Positions 24,691 through 37,223 are shown, counted from the stretch's first letter. The stretch: 64,000 nucleotides of DNA from Acanthacorydalis orientalis (GCA_034766995.1 CM068317.1:37229749-37293748), one strand, 5' to 3'. Program-made: numbers and translations. Notes: generated by a model from the letters alone, not told the origin.

Positions 24691-25321
24691 GCAATATTTT
24701 TCTTCTTTGTTTAAATCTAGATAATCACGCGCAAGTTCATTTCTTTTATGTCTAGTTTTGACATTAATCGTTTTTAAATAGATTTTGAATTCAAAATAAA
24801 ATCTTGGAGTTCAAAATCTAATTTTATATGATGAATCAATTATATTTGTACAGCAAAAATGTAAGAAATCCTCTGCAGTATATCGCATCTTTCTTTTGAC
24901 AAATCTTTCAATGCAATGATTAATAGAAGTATTCAAGAAAAGACATTATAAATCGGCATCATTTCTAAATTTACAGGTACAAAAAATAAAGAGATAAATA
25001 ATTTCATTACTTATCTGTACATCTGTTTATTTGTCCATTTGCTTATTTATACATACAAACACACAATGTAACGATGGTTAAGAGAAGAAATACGTAAGTG
25101 TGACTGTCTCTTAAACAAAAACATTTTAATATCGAAGCTTTATAAGTTCAGTATATAATGAAAACTTTAAATTTTTTATAAAAATAATAACTAATTAATA
25201 ATATAAATTAAACAACGTAAAAGTAAGCAACTATAGATCATAATGACAGATTTGAATGAAACTTTTCGATCAAATGTTGAAATACATTTCTTTGATGAAT
25301 GACAAACTTAAACAAACACAA

Positions 25322-25323
<2 letters not shown>

Positions 25324-25379
<56 letters not shown>
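25324..25379. repeat. (CATA)n(TA)n compound microsatellite
   Basis: Six or so CATA units (25324-25347) pass into a TA tract to 25379. Confidence 0.95.
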
Positions 25380-25381
<2 letters not shown>

Positions 25382-25604
25382 TTAAAAGTATATGAAAAAT
25401 ATTTCATGCGTTAACAGATAAAAGTATATAAATATTTGACGTATGTATGACTGGAAAAGTATGTTTGATTAATGTTTCAATTCATTATATCAAATAAAAA
25501 TTATTCGAATAAAATTAAAATTGAGTACAATTCTGTATATCTTTTAACTCGCTTTGGGAATTATAATTTCGTTTCTTTATTTTATGAAGAAGAATTTATC
25601 AAAT

Positions 25605-25607
<3 letters not shown>

Positions 25608-25662
<55 letters not shown>
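25608..25662. repeat. (TA)n microsatellite, one interruption
   Basis: A TA tract with a single C substitution at 25650. Confidence 0.95.
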
Positions 25663-25917
25663 CAGAAAATGTATTTTTTAAACCTTAATATAAATATTTT
25701 TTTAACTGAGGCAAATACCACTATAAGTATACATTCGGTTATTGAATCTCATTAATATAAAGAACGTAATTTAATCAGCATATTACATTTTTTTTTTAAT
25801 TTTTTAACAGCTTCTATGAAGACAGTTTCGACAAAAAAGTTATTCACGACATATTTTACATCAAACATTTTATTTTCTCATTTTTATTTACATTTTCAGT
25901 ATTTTAACTCAACTATT

Positions 25918-25923
<6 letters not shown>

Positions 25924-25966
<43 letters not shown>

Positions 25967-25978
25967 GTGTGTGTGTGT
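25924..25978. repeat. (TA)n(TG)n compound microsatellite
   Basis: TA tract 25924-25963, then AATG and (TG)6 to 25978. Confidence 0.95.
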
Positions 25979-26224
25979 ATGTCTGAATATATTTTTGCTG
26001 TATATGTGAGAAATATAATTACAGTTTCATTTTATGAAAAAGTATTCAAATCTGTATATAAAAAAAACACTAGTTTCATTCAAACACACACGAAACTCTA
26101 TCGCTGAACGCAAATAAATAAAATAAATAAAAAACTGCATCAGGAAAAAAATATATAAATTCAGCCCGCTAACAGCTATCAGACCATTAAGTACAACGAG
26201 CGTAATGTATTTAATCGTGTAATA

Positions 26225-26560
26225 CAACACGGTTGAATTTTCTTTTTTCTCTCGACCGCCGCGTTTAACGCAGACGAAATTTTCGCGCGATATCGAGCGA
26301 TCCGAAAAAAAATCGTACGGAACAGAGCAATAAATTTTCCGGCAGCCTCGTACACAATTTAGTGAACTGAAAATGCGTGTACAACGACGACGTTGTGTCG
26401 ATCGTTATCGAAATACCGATCTAACGCTGCCGTTTAACGGCGTCGCCGAACGCGAGGCTATCGTCGAAAACATAAGTGTTGTATCGTTTTTGTGATACGA
26501 TCAGCTTACGCCGCTGCAATTGCAGCGCTTTAAGGAAATTATTCGGTTTCACAACTACGT
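26225..26560. other. CpG-rich island with clustered palindromes
   Basis: The most CpG-dense stretch in the window: CGACCGCCGCG, TTCGCGCGATATCGAGCG, ACAACGACGACGTTGTGTCG. It contains several perfect palindromes: GCCGTT-T-AACGGC near 26430 and GCTGCAATTGCAGC near 26512, plus GTATCG/CGATAC-type pairing. It is not a long open frame on either strand. Preserved CpG in AT-rich DNA suggests germline hypomethylation or selection. A promoter, enhancer or exon of a non-coding RNA is possible. This is inference. Confidence 0.4.
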
Positions 26561-28129
26561 GTAGTTTATTTTTGTTTTCATTACATGTCTTTGTATGTCG
26601 AAAACGAGTGCATTCACTTTAAATGTTTACGTTTATACTATTTTTTCCAATCAATAAACTCTATTTTTTACACAAAGATATCTTGTAGTCAAATAAATTT
26701 AAGCAATTGCAGTTTATTTTTTTTTCAATAATAGTTTTAATGATTTTTCAATGTTTTGAATATGTAGTTTGTTACAAATACTTTTCCTCATTCTCTAAGA
26801 AAAAAAGACTATTGATAATCAGAGATTTACTTTGGAAACATGATTGTCTTTTATCAAAAAGATTTAATTGGAATCTCTGAACCCATTTGATCTTTCAAAC
26901 CAGTGATTTGCATAACTTTGAAGTATTGAAAGTAAAGAATTCCAATAATCTACTTAAAGATAAGACGAATCGAAAACTGTCGTTGAAAACAAAGTTTCCA
27001 GAATTCTAATGGCATGACTATGGATAACCAACATGCAAGAAGACAAAACAATAAATAATATTTAGTAAACACTGAATACTTAAAAAGTTTCATTTTTTTA
27101 CAACAAGAAAATTGAATTAATAAAGGTTAGAAAACATACATAAATAATAAATACATTTTCATTATTTTCCAAGTCAGGTTTAGAAAATAAATGTATTATT
27201 AAAATGATTAGAAAAGAAATTTTCATTATACAAAAATTTATCTTGCATTAAATACCATGAACTACAAAAAAAACTTCTTAATTACCATTGTAGTTGACTA
27301 CAGTGTTAATGAATAAGAATTAACACTTTCGAAACAATTACACTGCACTGGAGATATTTTTCAAAATCCATTTATGTAAATTAAAAAAGTTCTTTTTTGG
27401 TTCAAAACTACATATTTTATAACCAACCTATGATAAACGTTTTAACTGAAAAAAAAACAAATATATTTTGTTAAGAAGCAAATTAATATCACATGAATTT
27501 GAATTCAGTTTAAAGTATCTGTCGTTGTTATTTAAAAAAAAGCAATTCTTTTCTTAAATAAATACATAAATAAATCTTAACAAAATCATAAAACGAATTA
27601 TTTATGAAATTTTAAAAACGATTTAACCTTAAACTTAAATTTTATTTAAAAAATATGTTTAGTTAATCTATAAAAGAAAAATTCATATTCGGAAGTATAA
27701 AAATATTTTTTTTTACATTTTCTTCAAATATTCTCAAGAAAATTACATAATTTATTTGTGCACAAGTTAATAAAATTTCAATATCTTGTTCAATTTATCA
27801 ACAAGAGATATAACATTTTATAACTATCTTAATATGAAATCTCATTAAATGTGAACTATTTTCCTAAAAAAATCTTCTTAATGAAAGACGACACATGTTG
27901 TCAAGTCGTATTCAAATACAAAACTCATTAGTCATCGATCAACATACAGCTGAGTCACTTTATTACAACTTATTCGTCTAGTGTTTACTATTGTGTTACA
28001 TTTAGATTCAAAGTAGATTATTTGGAATATAAGATTGTATTTTTAATTTAAAATTCTAATTTTGAAAAGTACTATTATATATTAAATAACATCCTTTTAT
28101 TTATTACTAATAAATCTTATTAATCCTTT
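26561..28129. other. AT-rich non-coding stretch
   Basis: I see no gene here. An AP-1-like TGAGTCA near 27952 is isolated and not called. Confidence 0.55.
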
Positions 28130-28275
28130 GTACTCACAAGATCAGTTGTACTGCCCAGACATTTAAAGGCGTTCTACTCATACAGCCAGTGTCACTGACC
28201 ACGTTTTATCAATTGCAGATAAAAGATTTGATCAGCGTTCGGCCATCAGTGTCATCGTGCGTTTATACATTTTTA
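28130..28275. other. GC-elevated island
   Basis: A small G+C-richer patch with CAGTGTCA occurring twice and TTTATCAATTGCAGATAAA, an imperfect palindrome. No frame is recognised. Confidence 0.3.
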
Positions 28276-29557
28276 TATTTATCATACTTTTATCCTAATT
28301 CGTACTACACAAATTTCTAATCTAATTGCATAGAGTGCAAAAGATTAATAATCTAAAATATGACAATCCATTTTTAATTCAATACTTGACAAAAAAATAT
28401 AATACCTTAAAGCACGTTATTTAAGTAAAAGTAGTCAAAAACACAAATTAAAATTTTTCGTTTTTTTACTAAAATTGTTTTTTTTTATAAATAATTTATA
28501 ATTTTTTTACTAATCTACTCTATATTTCTCTTATACTACATTCTATATTGGTAAAAAAGTAGAACTGGTATGCATTTTTTATTTCAACAACTCTATTTTT
28601 ACTAAAATGTACAATTTTCGTCAAGTAATGTAAAATTTATCGATATATTCGAAGAATTAGTTGAATAATTATTTATTTATTAAAATATTTATCATTTATA
28701 AGTTCAAGTTTAGTTAAATTTTAAAACAAAATAATATTAATAACTCAATAATAGAAAAGGAGAGTTTTAAATGTTATGTCATGATAATTTAAGAAAAAAG
28801 GTATTTATTTTTACAAATTTTCCATCATTGAACTGTCTTGATTTTTTTAAAATATTACACGTAAATTAGTCCATCCTTCATAATATAAATTTCGTTTTAC
28901 TTAATAAAGTTAATTCTGTAATGATTCGTTATTTAAAACAAAGTAACACATATTAAATGAAGAATTAAGTAAACGAACGAATATTAAATATTAAAAAAAA
29001 TATTGAACAATTTTAATCGTTTCCATTTGGTTAGTACCTCCATATTGGTTAGGTTAATCAACAAATGACAAATATCAACGAACTATAATCTAAATTAAAC
29101 GTATGAACGAAACTGTAAATTAGCTATTAGTTGGTTATAAAGCTTGTTTACCAAAACCACAAAAACATTACATTTCCCAATATGAATTACTGTTTATGTT
29201 CATGAAATAACAGACAACATTTCCATATAAAATTATCATCAAAACCACAAAGAAGCAATTACCTCTATATAAAAGCTCTACTTGTTTCTAACAGGATTCT
29301 AAAATAGATTTTAAAAGTATGTTTATTTCATCTATTTAACATTTATTTTGTTTTGTTTTTAACTTGATCCGAAACATCACAAGATCTTTTATTACACGAC
29401 ATATAAATTTTATTTACAAAAAACAAAACATGCTGTAAATATATTCTCTACGAGACACCATCGTATTAAGTAACAAAACCTTAACATATTACCAGTAAAT
29501 GTATTCACTACAACAACACATGTAAAAGCATTGTAATTGGAATAACATTACATAGAA
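28276..29557. other. AT-rich non-coding stretch
   Basis: I see no gene or recognisable repeat here. Confidence 0.55.
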
Positions 29558-29729
29558 GACATTATGAGAATAACGGATTGAAGATACACAAGAAACGTTA
29601 TAGATTAAAATACAAGATACTGAAAAAAAGGTCAACAGCACGATCAATTGCTAGATGGGAAGATAAAATTGGGAAACTTTGCGAAATAAAGTCAAAGAGA
29701 AAGGCGAAATGAAAAAGATTTTAGAGAAA
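29558..29729 (+). pseudogene. LINE 3'-end relic (reverse transcriptase C-terminus)
   Basis: Read across small frameshifts, this stretch gives DIMRITD-RYTRN, then KKRSTARSIARWEDKIG, then LRNKVKEKGEMKKILEKN. This matches the conserved C-terminal tail of non-LTR retrotransposon polyproteins, with the pattern GHVxRM, KRSxGRPxxRWxDDI and W(x)KAxDRxxWxxxLE. The frames are broken at the arginine-rich junction and after WEDKIG. Only ~170 bp of the tail remain. It runs directly toward a 63-bp (TA)n tract beginning 44 bp downstream. The clade cannot be fixed from so short a piece. Confidence 0.55.
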
Positions 29730-29770
29730 AATCATTGATAGACGTTTATCAGGAAGTCGATCGAACCTCG

Positions 29771-29772
<2 letters not shown>

Positions 29773-29835
<63 letters not shown>
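29773..29835. repeat. (TA)n microsatellite
   Basis: A perfect TA tract of about 63 bp, one of the longest in the window, lying just 3' of the LINE relic. Confidence 0.97.
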
Positions 29836-29838
<3 letters not shown>

Positions 29839-30779
29839 TATAACTAGTGATATAGATGTTTGTTTTATTTTACAGAAAACTCAGCTATTATTTATGAATA
29901 AAAGATATGTACTACATCAATTATTTCGTTCATTCCTCTCTATTTAATATTCATGTGCTACCAACCACTCATGGATAAATATTAAATGTGTATGTAAGTT
30001 TATATAGATGCATATATAAAAAAAGTATGTATATTATCGCATGTTCTATAAATAGCTGTTTAAAAAGAAATGTCTCCAAATGCAACACGGAACACCTTAA
30101 TCTTTACCTTCACGCATTACAACGCATAAAAAAATAAACGTACGTACTAAAAATAACACCCCGGATTCACAAAAAAATACCGACTCGACACATATCTAAA
30201 GTTACAGAAGACACGTATACAAAAAAAGAAGAAAAAAAGCATCAGAATCACTAAAAAGATATGTATACTGTGTATCACATTACAATAGAATACATCGTTT
30301 CAGCTGTTTATTAGTATATATCCAATAACAGAAATACTATATTTACAGATATCACATCGTAAAAATGTATAATTTGAATATTTTTATGCGCGATCCATTT
30401 AGTGTAATAAAAAGAAATAAAAAATGTATGCATGTAACATATAAAGTTACAAGTTAATGTGTTACTGATTAATCGTAAGTGAAGTAAATATGTTTCATAT
30501 TCGTAACGTAGTAAAAAGTGATGTTAATGAGATTTTTCTTAAATAAATAAAATTTAATTTAAAAACCAAAAAAGATACAACGTACAAAAAAAACTATCAA
30601 ATATTTTCACAGCGACAGACGTTCATTTTCAAGGCGTCGGACGAATAAAGTTACAGTCAAACTTCCATCAAGAAAGTAATTCATTTTTCAATTAAAATTT
30701 TAATCCAAGTTTAGATCAAATCGTTTAAAGAACTTGCATGTCAGACCAATTAAACATTTCTTAATGTATAATTAAGTTC

Positions 30780-30782
<3 letters not shown>
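29836..30782. other. AT-rich non-coding stretch
   Basis: I see no gene here. Around 30070-30250 the plus strand is unusually A-rich with scattered CpG, but nothing is recognised. Confidence 0.5.

Positions 30783-30819
<37 letters not shown>
30783..30819. repeat. (TA)n microsatellite
   Basis: A perfect TA tract of about 37 bp. Confidence 0.96.
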
Positions 30820-30822
<3 letters not shown>

Positions 30823-31189
30823 ATCAGATAAGTATATTTTTTTATTCTAGTTATTATTTATTAAGTACTTATTTAAAATATAAAATTTAGTAAAAATAAT
30901 TCAGTAAAAAAATTATAACTATTTTGTTAATAAACTTTATTTGATACAAGTTGCATAAATTAAATATATACATGTTAAAAAAGTGGAATCAATTAAAATC
31001 AATATATATTCTTTTTTAAGTATCATTGATAAAATATATCTGATGTTTACTTTATAAAAATGGTCCATAATTATAATCTTTCATTAAATATTGGAATTAC
31101 ATCTCACTAGTTAATATTATATTGGAGTACTAACTATAAACGTATCCCTAAATTTGTTCTTAAGAAATTTAATACACTTGAGTAGAGTG

Positions 31190-31417
31190 TATTACAAATG
31201 TAAAAATTAATTCACGCTTTTTAAATTGAATCAGCCATAACACGGTTAAATTAAAATATTTCTCGTCATTTAAGGATTTTCAAATGCCAACCTTAACTTT
31301 AAAAATACTATATATCTCGCCACAATAGTGAACAGGATAGCGTCCGAAAAGCAGCATATTAGGTATTGCATACTTTTTACATGTCAGTTAAAAAAATGTT
31401 GCCAAGACAGCAGGAAT
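31190..31417 (+). mobile_element. Mariner-like MITE, copy 3 (3'-truncated)
   Basis: The 5' end TATTACAAATGTAAAAATTA followed by TTCACGCTTTTTAAATTGAA aligns with the family TIR and subterminal sequence. The interior follows copy 1 (AAATGCCAACCTTAAC, then GCGTCCGAAAAGCAGCAT, then GCATACTTTTTACATGTCAG). Homology stops near 31417 in the helix-turn-helix region, so the 3' half and 3' TIR are missing. The reading frame is already disrupted by a ~25-bp internal loss near 31320. Confidence 0.8.
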
Positions 31418-32640
31418 CTGTACTTAAGAATTGAAAGTGCAGCAATAAATTGAAAACTCTATCAATTGAATATCACCTGCTTTTCTATTAAACTTTATTT
31501 TAGGTAAAAAATTTTTTTAGAAAATTTCTTTAAACTTTCTGTTGTTTGTTAGATTTCTGAAATAGTTAGTTCAAAAAATATCCATTATTTATTTAATTAA
31601 ATCTGTATTTGAAATGTATGCCTAAATAGATTTTTTATCAAAAAAAATAAATATTTCCATTGTAACATAACTAAAATTGTATAAATGAATCTCTCTTTAT
31701 CTCTCTCATATATATATATATATATATACGAATAATAAACTCAATAAGTTTCAAAAATATGTTTCACTCTTGATGTATACATCGTCTATTTTTGTTTCAA
31801 TTCTAATACGAATTTTTCCCAGTTTAAGTATTATTGTTGCACGTGATTAAACATTGTGCAATTTAAAGCTACGTGCTCGGGAATTTAGTTGCCATAAAGT
31901 GTTGCAGGTGCCTAAAACGTACTGAATATCTGTCTTTTGTATGAAATATAAACGATAGACGCAAAGTACACTGTGTCAGTATTTCACTATTTAATAATCT
32001 AAACTAAAAATAAATTTTTAACAAATAAAAAAATTGGGTATCAAAATTACACCTATAATTACTTTAGGAATGTATTTTACAGTATGATAAAAAATCTATA
32101 GATTATATGAATAAAACAATATGTAACATGAAATTTATTATATGAGATCAATCAATTTGGTTTTGATAAAATATTTTCGAATTACAAACTCAAAAGTATG
32201 AATTCATAAATTGAATTATAAATATATATATATATATATATATAGTAAAAATGTATTTATAAAAGATGCTACTTTAAAAATATTTGTATACAGAAAAACA
32301 GAATTTAAAAAATATAAATATTATAAACACATATATTTGAAAAATATTTAAAAGCGCACATAAATGAATAAGATTTAGAAAGAAATATTTGAATATTTTC
32401 AGTTTAGTAGTGGACAGAAAAAAAGATGAAAAGTGTTCGTTCATTAAAATCTATCAGAGAAAAATATTTTCTTGATGTTGTAAAAAGAATATCTCATCAT
32501 TCTATATAACAAAAATAGTTTTACCAGTAAATTATATAAAGTAATATAACAAAAATTGACAGTATACTGATAGAAGTATTATCTCGTATTTTAATGTCTA
32601 AATACTGTTCTGTATTTAATAAAATATCTTTCACAAAGAG
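31418..32640. other. AT-rich non-coding stretch
   Basis: I see no gene here. Short TA tracts lie at ~31709-31729 and ~32222-32244. A patch near 31840-31925 is slightly richer in G+C without recognisable content. Confidence 0.55.
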
Positions 32641-33010
32641 CTCCAGACGTTTTAATGTGTGCGTCTTTGTAGAGCATCGTATATAACAGGCCGATTATCT
32701 TGTCTAAACTTATTTGAAAAAGACTTGAGATTAGTTGTATCGCAAGAACTAGAAAATGTGTATCGTTTCTTTAGTAACAGATTCAGCATATGTGACAGCC
32801 TCATGTCACACACTGCACTGTCACAGATGTGCGAAAGAACTTTGTAGAGGAAAATGTGAGGGAGGATGTGATATGTTAGTATGATGTCGGGAAGAAGTAT
32901 AAAGAAAAGGTGCATTGTGCATCCCGGGTACAGCGACCTTCTTCTCCTTTCACTCCACCACCTTCGTACATGATTTATATAGTCTTTGTCATGTATTAAA
33001 GAGATTGCGC
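32640..33010. other. GC-elevated island with 121-codon minus frame
   Basis: This holds the longest frame not built from (TA)n: 32652-33017 on the minus strand, 121 codons. It begins MYCAISLIHDKDYINHVRRW, has a basic patch (SERRRRSLYPG) and a hydrophobic stretch (LFFILLPDIILTYHILPHIF). A 62-codon plus frame overlaps it. I recognise no family. A perfect TGTGACA/TGTCACA pair with a 6-base loop sits at 32791-32810, next to CTGTCACAG. It could be an orphan exon, but equally non-coding. Confidence 0.3.
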
Positions 33011-33307
33011 AATACATAAATATGTTTTGATCTTACGCTTCTATGGTCAAGGATGACCACAGTTTTATTATAAATTGGTTTTTGGAAAATATACTAGGGT
33101 GAATGTAACCTATTTGATGTTGACGTTTTAAGATTTTTTTTAAATCAGGAAAAGTAACGGTCAGCTTGTTATTCTTTTAATATGTATCAAATAAGCACTA
33201 CACTGAAAATATCAAATAACATTTCTGATACTTACTTTTTTCTAAAAAAATACCACTGGATACACTCGAACGTATTAACGAGGTATTGATATATACATAT
33301 AAATATA

Positions 33308-33753
33308 TATTACGTGTACGAATTAATTCGGTGCCTTTTTTATAGAAAGTGTATATTTACTGAAAAATAGAATGCATTTCAATCCACAAAATACCATTCA
33401 TTATTTTATGTAACTTTGATTAATCTATCGACAAAAGGTGGATGCTTTGAGTCGATGAAATCGTAATGAATTTTCGAACCTTTTTCACAATTTTACCATT
33501 TATTGCATATTTTATGCATCAAAAAACCTTTCCTAAAGTTGAACAAATCACAAATTGAAAAATATTCAATGTTTTTCAGACCCCACAGTGTTAACTACTG
33601 TTCTGTGAAGTTATTCCAACTGCGCCAAGATAGATATTGTTTTTAAATGTTAACGTTGTCACTTTCAAATTGATAGAAACTATGAGAAAATATTTTAATT
33701 TTAAATAAAGTTATAGTTAATTCAATTTAAAAACACACAATTAATTTTTACAC

Positions 33754-33759
<6 letters not shown>
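33308..33759 (-). mobile_element. Mariner-like MITE, copy 4
   Basis: A full-length 452-bp minus-strand copy with TA at each end. The plus-strand left end TATTACGTGTACGAATTAAT then TCGGTGCC is the element's 3' TIR. The right end (ACAATTAATTTTTACACC then TAATA) is its 5' TIR. It shares the deletion junction seen in copies 1 and 5 (inverse of GAAAATTCATTACGATTTCA). Internal frames are more eroded than in the other copies. The 5' TIR runs directly into a (TA)n tract. Confidence 0.85.
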
Positions 33760-33806
<47 letters not shown>

Positions 33807-33826
33807 AGAGAGGGAGAGAGAAAGAA
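33757..33826. repeat. (TA)n(GA)n compound microsatellite
   Basis: A TA tract 33757-33803 abutting the MITE 5' end, followed by a GA-rich stretch to 33826. Confidence 0.95.
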
Positions 33827-34347
33827 GCCTTATATACTCAGTACCACAAGTTTTTATTAGTAATATAGTGAGACTTTGTAGTAATAAGAAATATTATGCA
33901 TATAAAAGAAATAACAATTTTAAAAATATTATTTAATGTGATCGTTAATGATGAATTATCCTCATTAATGATCACTTTAGATATTTGTATATAAAAGTAA
34001 TGTAATACTTATGATATCTCTATTTAATATTAAACCTATAATATGTTAAAGTAGTATTGTCAACAAAGAAAAAAAGGGAACGAATTTCATTACTACATTC
34101 TTTAGTTTCTCTAGTGAAATCTATTGTCTTCAAGAATGAGAAATGATTATGGTGTCTAATTATACTCCACCAGTGCAACGAGACAAGCAAGATATAAAGC
34201 AATATCATTAGATAAAAGGAATCTTGAATTAAGGTAAATCTCATTAAATGTTTCGGATAGAATGTGTATTCTATACCATGAATTTATGTCGAAAATGTTT
34301 GTTTGCTTATGTTTCACTGTAACTAAATATCTGTTTATCAAACATTC
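33827..34347. other. AT-rich non-coding stretch
   Basis: I see no gene here. Minus frames of 74 and 95 codons cross this area and the fold-back element to the right; neither matches a family. Confidence 0.5.
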
Positions 34348-34724
34348 AGTTCTAAGACAACATTTTTTATATTCTTTTTCGTTATGAATTATTTTCTCCA
34401 ACCTCACTAACCACGATTTTTTTTTCTGAACAAAAGTGTTCAATAAATGATAACTGATCTTTTTTGAAAATTAGTAAAACGAATTTTGATATCGGTACTT
34501 TCATCTTCACAGCACTAGGGTAAAGAAAAATCTAAAAGAAATAATTTTCCGCACCTTAGTGCTTTGAGGATAATGTGATGTTGCTATCGAAAAACTTATA
34601 AGCAGTAATAAAATATACGCAATATACATTTATTAAACATTTTTGATCACAAAAAAGTTTGTAGTTTACTGGGTAAGAAAGAAATCATTTGTGAAAGTGA
34701 ATCTGATTACACTGCCATAAATGT
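34348..34724. mobile_element. Fold-back MITE (family FB), near-complete copy
   Basis: About 377 bp. The left arm AGTTCTAAGACAAC, then TTTTCTGAACAAAAGTG, TTCAATAAATGATAACTGATC pairs with a right arm containing TTTATTAAACATTTTTGATC, TTTGTAGTTTACTGGG, AATCATTTGTGAAAGTGAAT and ACACTGCCA. An inner pair (ATCTTCACAGCACTAGG with CCTTAGTGCTTTGAGGAT) extends the fold toward a ~30-bp loop. It is non-coding. Both ends and the interior are preserved here, so it is the best type copy of the family in this window. Confidence 0.75.
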
Positions 34725-35850
34725 TTGCAATTATATTCTTTTTTGATAACAAATAATTTATTTCTACTATTAATTAAAACTTTCAAGCAGAAAATAAAAA
34801 AATAATTTATTAATTTTTTTACTATTACTATTCAATAAAATAAATAAAATCAAAACTTAAATATGAAATTCATCAAGTATAAAAATCAAACAAAACTCAT
34901 TTTCAGAAAAAATTAAAAAAAAATAGCAAAATTAAACATAGATAATTAAATAACAGTTTATATGAATAAGAATATAAAAGAGAAAATATAAATTATGAAA
35001 TAAAATATTGCTGGTGTACTAAGGAATATCAATTTAAAATTTAATGAATTCTGTTTTTGAATATTAATGAAATATAAATTGCAATATGCCTGCTGTTTTT
35101 TGTATTATATAACTGATTACATTCTATTAACTACTTAACTTCAGTTCCTAGCAAAAAATATTACTTGAATATTTGTACATGTACTATTTTAACCAATCAA
35201 ATAATCACATATGTGTATATTTATAATTAACAAATCTGTAATATCGTTCTGAAAAATATGGAAAGTATAAATTATTCTCAATACACATACATAATTAATA
35301 CTATTCTATGAAATAAGCATAATGAAATGTATATTATGAGTAAAATACCACTTCTAATTACATTTTATGTTTAACTTATAAAATATTTTCTAAAATTAAC
35401 AAACTTTTCTGCATAAAAAACACATTAAAGAATTTTAAAAAATATAAATAGTTGTTCTTTCAGTCTTGTACAGCCGTAGTTCAATTTTCAGTTTAGACGT
35501 TTATGTAAATATTTATTTAGTCGATGTTTATTAAAGGTAGAGTTCGAGAAAAATAAATTGAAAACTTACTAAATTTTTCAAAGAAAATAAACACTTCAAC
35601 AAGAAATCATAAAGTTTATACATATATGAGCGGTCTATTTCTTTGAGTAAAACCAATATTTCTCTTAGTTTTATCAAGAAAATGATTATTTAAAAATATG
35701 AAAAATAGATTTATGGCACACATCTATTCGTATTTACAGTATTAATATTTTTCCACTTTAATATCGGAAATACGTAAAAATTATAATAACAAATACTGGG
35801 AAAAATGTGTATGCTAAAAATAATAAAAACTGAATTTAATAAATCATACA

Positions 35851-35853
<3 letters not shown>
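34725..35853. other. AT-rich non-coding stretch
   Basis: I see no gene or recognisable repeat here. Confidence 0.55.

Positions 35854-35907
<54 letters not shown>
35854..35907. repeat. (TA)n microsatellite
   Basis: A perfect TA tract of about 54 bp. Confidence 0.97.
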
Positions 35908-35910
<3 letters not shown>

Positions 35911-35944
35911 CTTAAGATTCCAATCTAAGAATTTGTAAATTATA

Positions 35945-36195
35945 AGTAAACGTTGCGCTTCGTCGAATCGTTCAGAAAAATTCAAATTATATTAGTTTTT
36001 TCTGAAATATTGCATCATCACGTTCAGCAATGACAGTGACTATATGTCTCTGAAGACGTTAGTCGTGTTTGTTTATGTTGGAATGTGTTGACGTGCAAGT
36101 AACCCGATATTGCAGTCTTACTCCGCCTTTTCTGAACAACAGATGTGCAAAGAAAATAGTGTCGCTGATTAATCGTAGCGTTACAGTTTACTGAT
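35945..36195. other. GC-elevated island
   Basis: A less AT-rich stretch between two (TA)n tracts, with CGTTGCGCTTCGTCGAATCG, GACGTTAGTCGTG and GTTGACGTGCAAG words. No open frame or domain is recognised. Candidate regulatory DNA. Confidence 0.3.
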
Positions 36196-36415
36196 TTTTT
36201 GTTACAAAATTATTTTCGTCACCTTTATATTCATTACTAACTGTTTCTCGTTTAAATATTTCACAAAAAATTTATACATGTGTCAATTATATCGTTGTTA
36301 ATGTTTTAACATCTACCAGTGTACTATTAGTAATTAATTATGTTTTTTGTTTTCCAAAAAAACAACGTTCGAGCATTGAAACTAGACATCATTAGAAATG
36401 GCATTATATACGAGT

Positions 36416-36419
<4 letters not shown>

Positions 36420-36471
<52 letters not shown>
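36420..36471. repeat. (TA)n microsatellite
   Basis: A perfect TA tract of about 52 bp flanked by TACA/TACATA. Confidence 0.97.
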
Positions 36472-36477
<6 letters not shown>

Positions 36478-37191
36478 TAATATTCAACATTTTCATTGAA
36501 AAAGAAATATACAAAAATAAAATAATATGCTTTCCTAGACTAATAAATTATACAAATACAATCCTCATTACAATTGTTTTGAAAACATCTATATCACTTT
36601 TTTATCCATGCAATGGTCAGTTACAATTTTAATTGAAAAAGTTACTCTTGTGTTTTTAGTCGCACTTACACGAAAACTAATTTTAAAATGAAATAATAAA
36701 TCACCGAGAAAATATTCTATTTCAGAAGTTTGAAAGATAAAATTTATTTTTATGAGATAATAGCTAACTATTATAAAAAAAAAATTATTGCATATTTGGT
36801 ATAATTCATAATTATATAAAAAAAATGTATAAATGTTTTATTCAAGGTTTAATACTAATCAGGAAATTGTTTTATCTGATTATTAATTTTCATACTACTA
36901 AAAAATGTTTAAAATTTGGATCAAAGTTTCAGTTCATACATTGTAACAAAGATTGACTTCAATCTTAGGAAATTAAATCACATAAAATCATGAAAAAAGA
37001 TTTAATCATATTACTAATTTTTTGTTGTTCGAAAAATTTATAAAACTTAAATGATTTTCTTCCATTAATTATTTTAAAGTCTATTTTTGATAATAAAGCT
37101 TGATAAATACTAAAAAATATTTCATAATTTCCTATATAGTTCACTTGAAAAGCATTAAGAGTAGGAAAAATTCATTTTAATATTGAAATCT
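36472..37191. other. AT-rich non-coding stretch
   Basis: I see no gene or recognisable repeat here. Confidence 0.5.
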
Positions 37192-37218
37192 ATTGTAATA
37201 TACTTCTATAAGTATATT

Positions 37219-37223
<5 letters not shown>
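37192..37223. repeat. Perfect 14-bp palindrome fused to (TA)n
   Basis: ATTGTAATATACTT (37192-37205) is followed by CTAT and its exact inverse AAGTATATTACAAT (37210-37223). It runs without a gap into the (TA)n tract. A cruciform or RNA hairpin is expected; function unknown. Confidence 0.85.

Noticed and set aside
34156..34443. 95-codon minus frame
   Set aside because: It overlaps the fold-back element and AT-rich flank, and its composition is what this DNA gives by chance.
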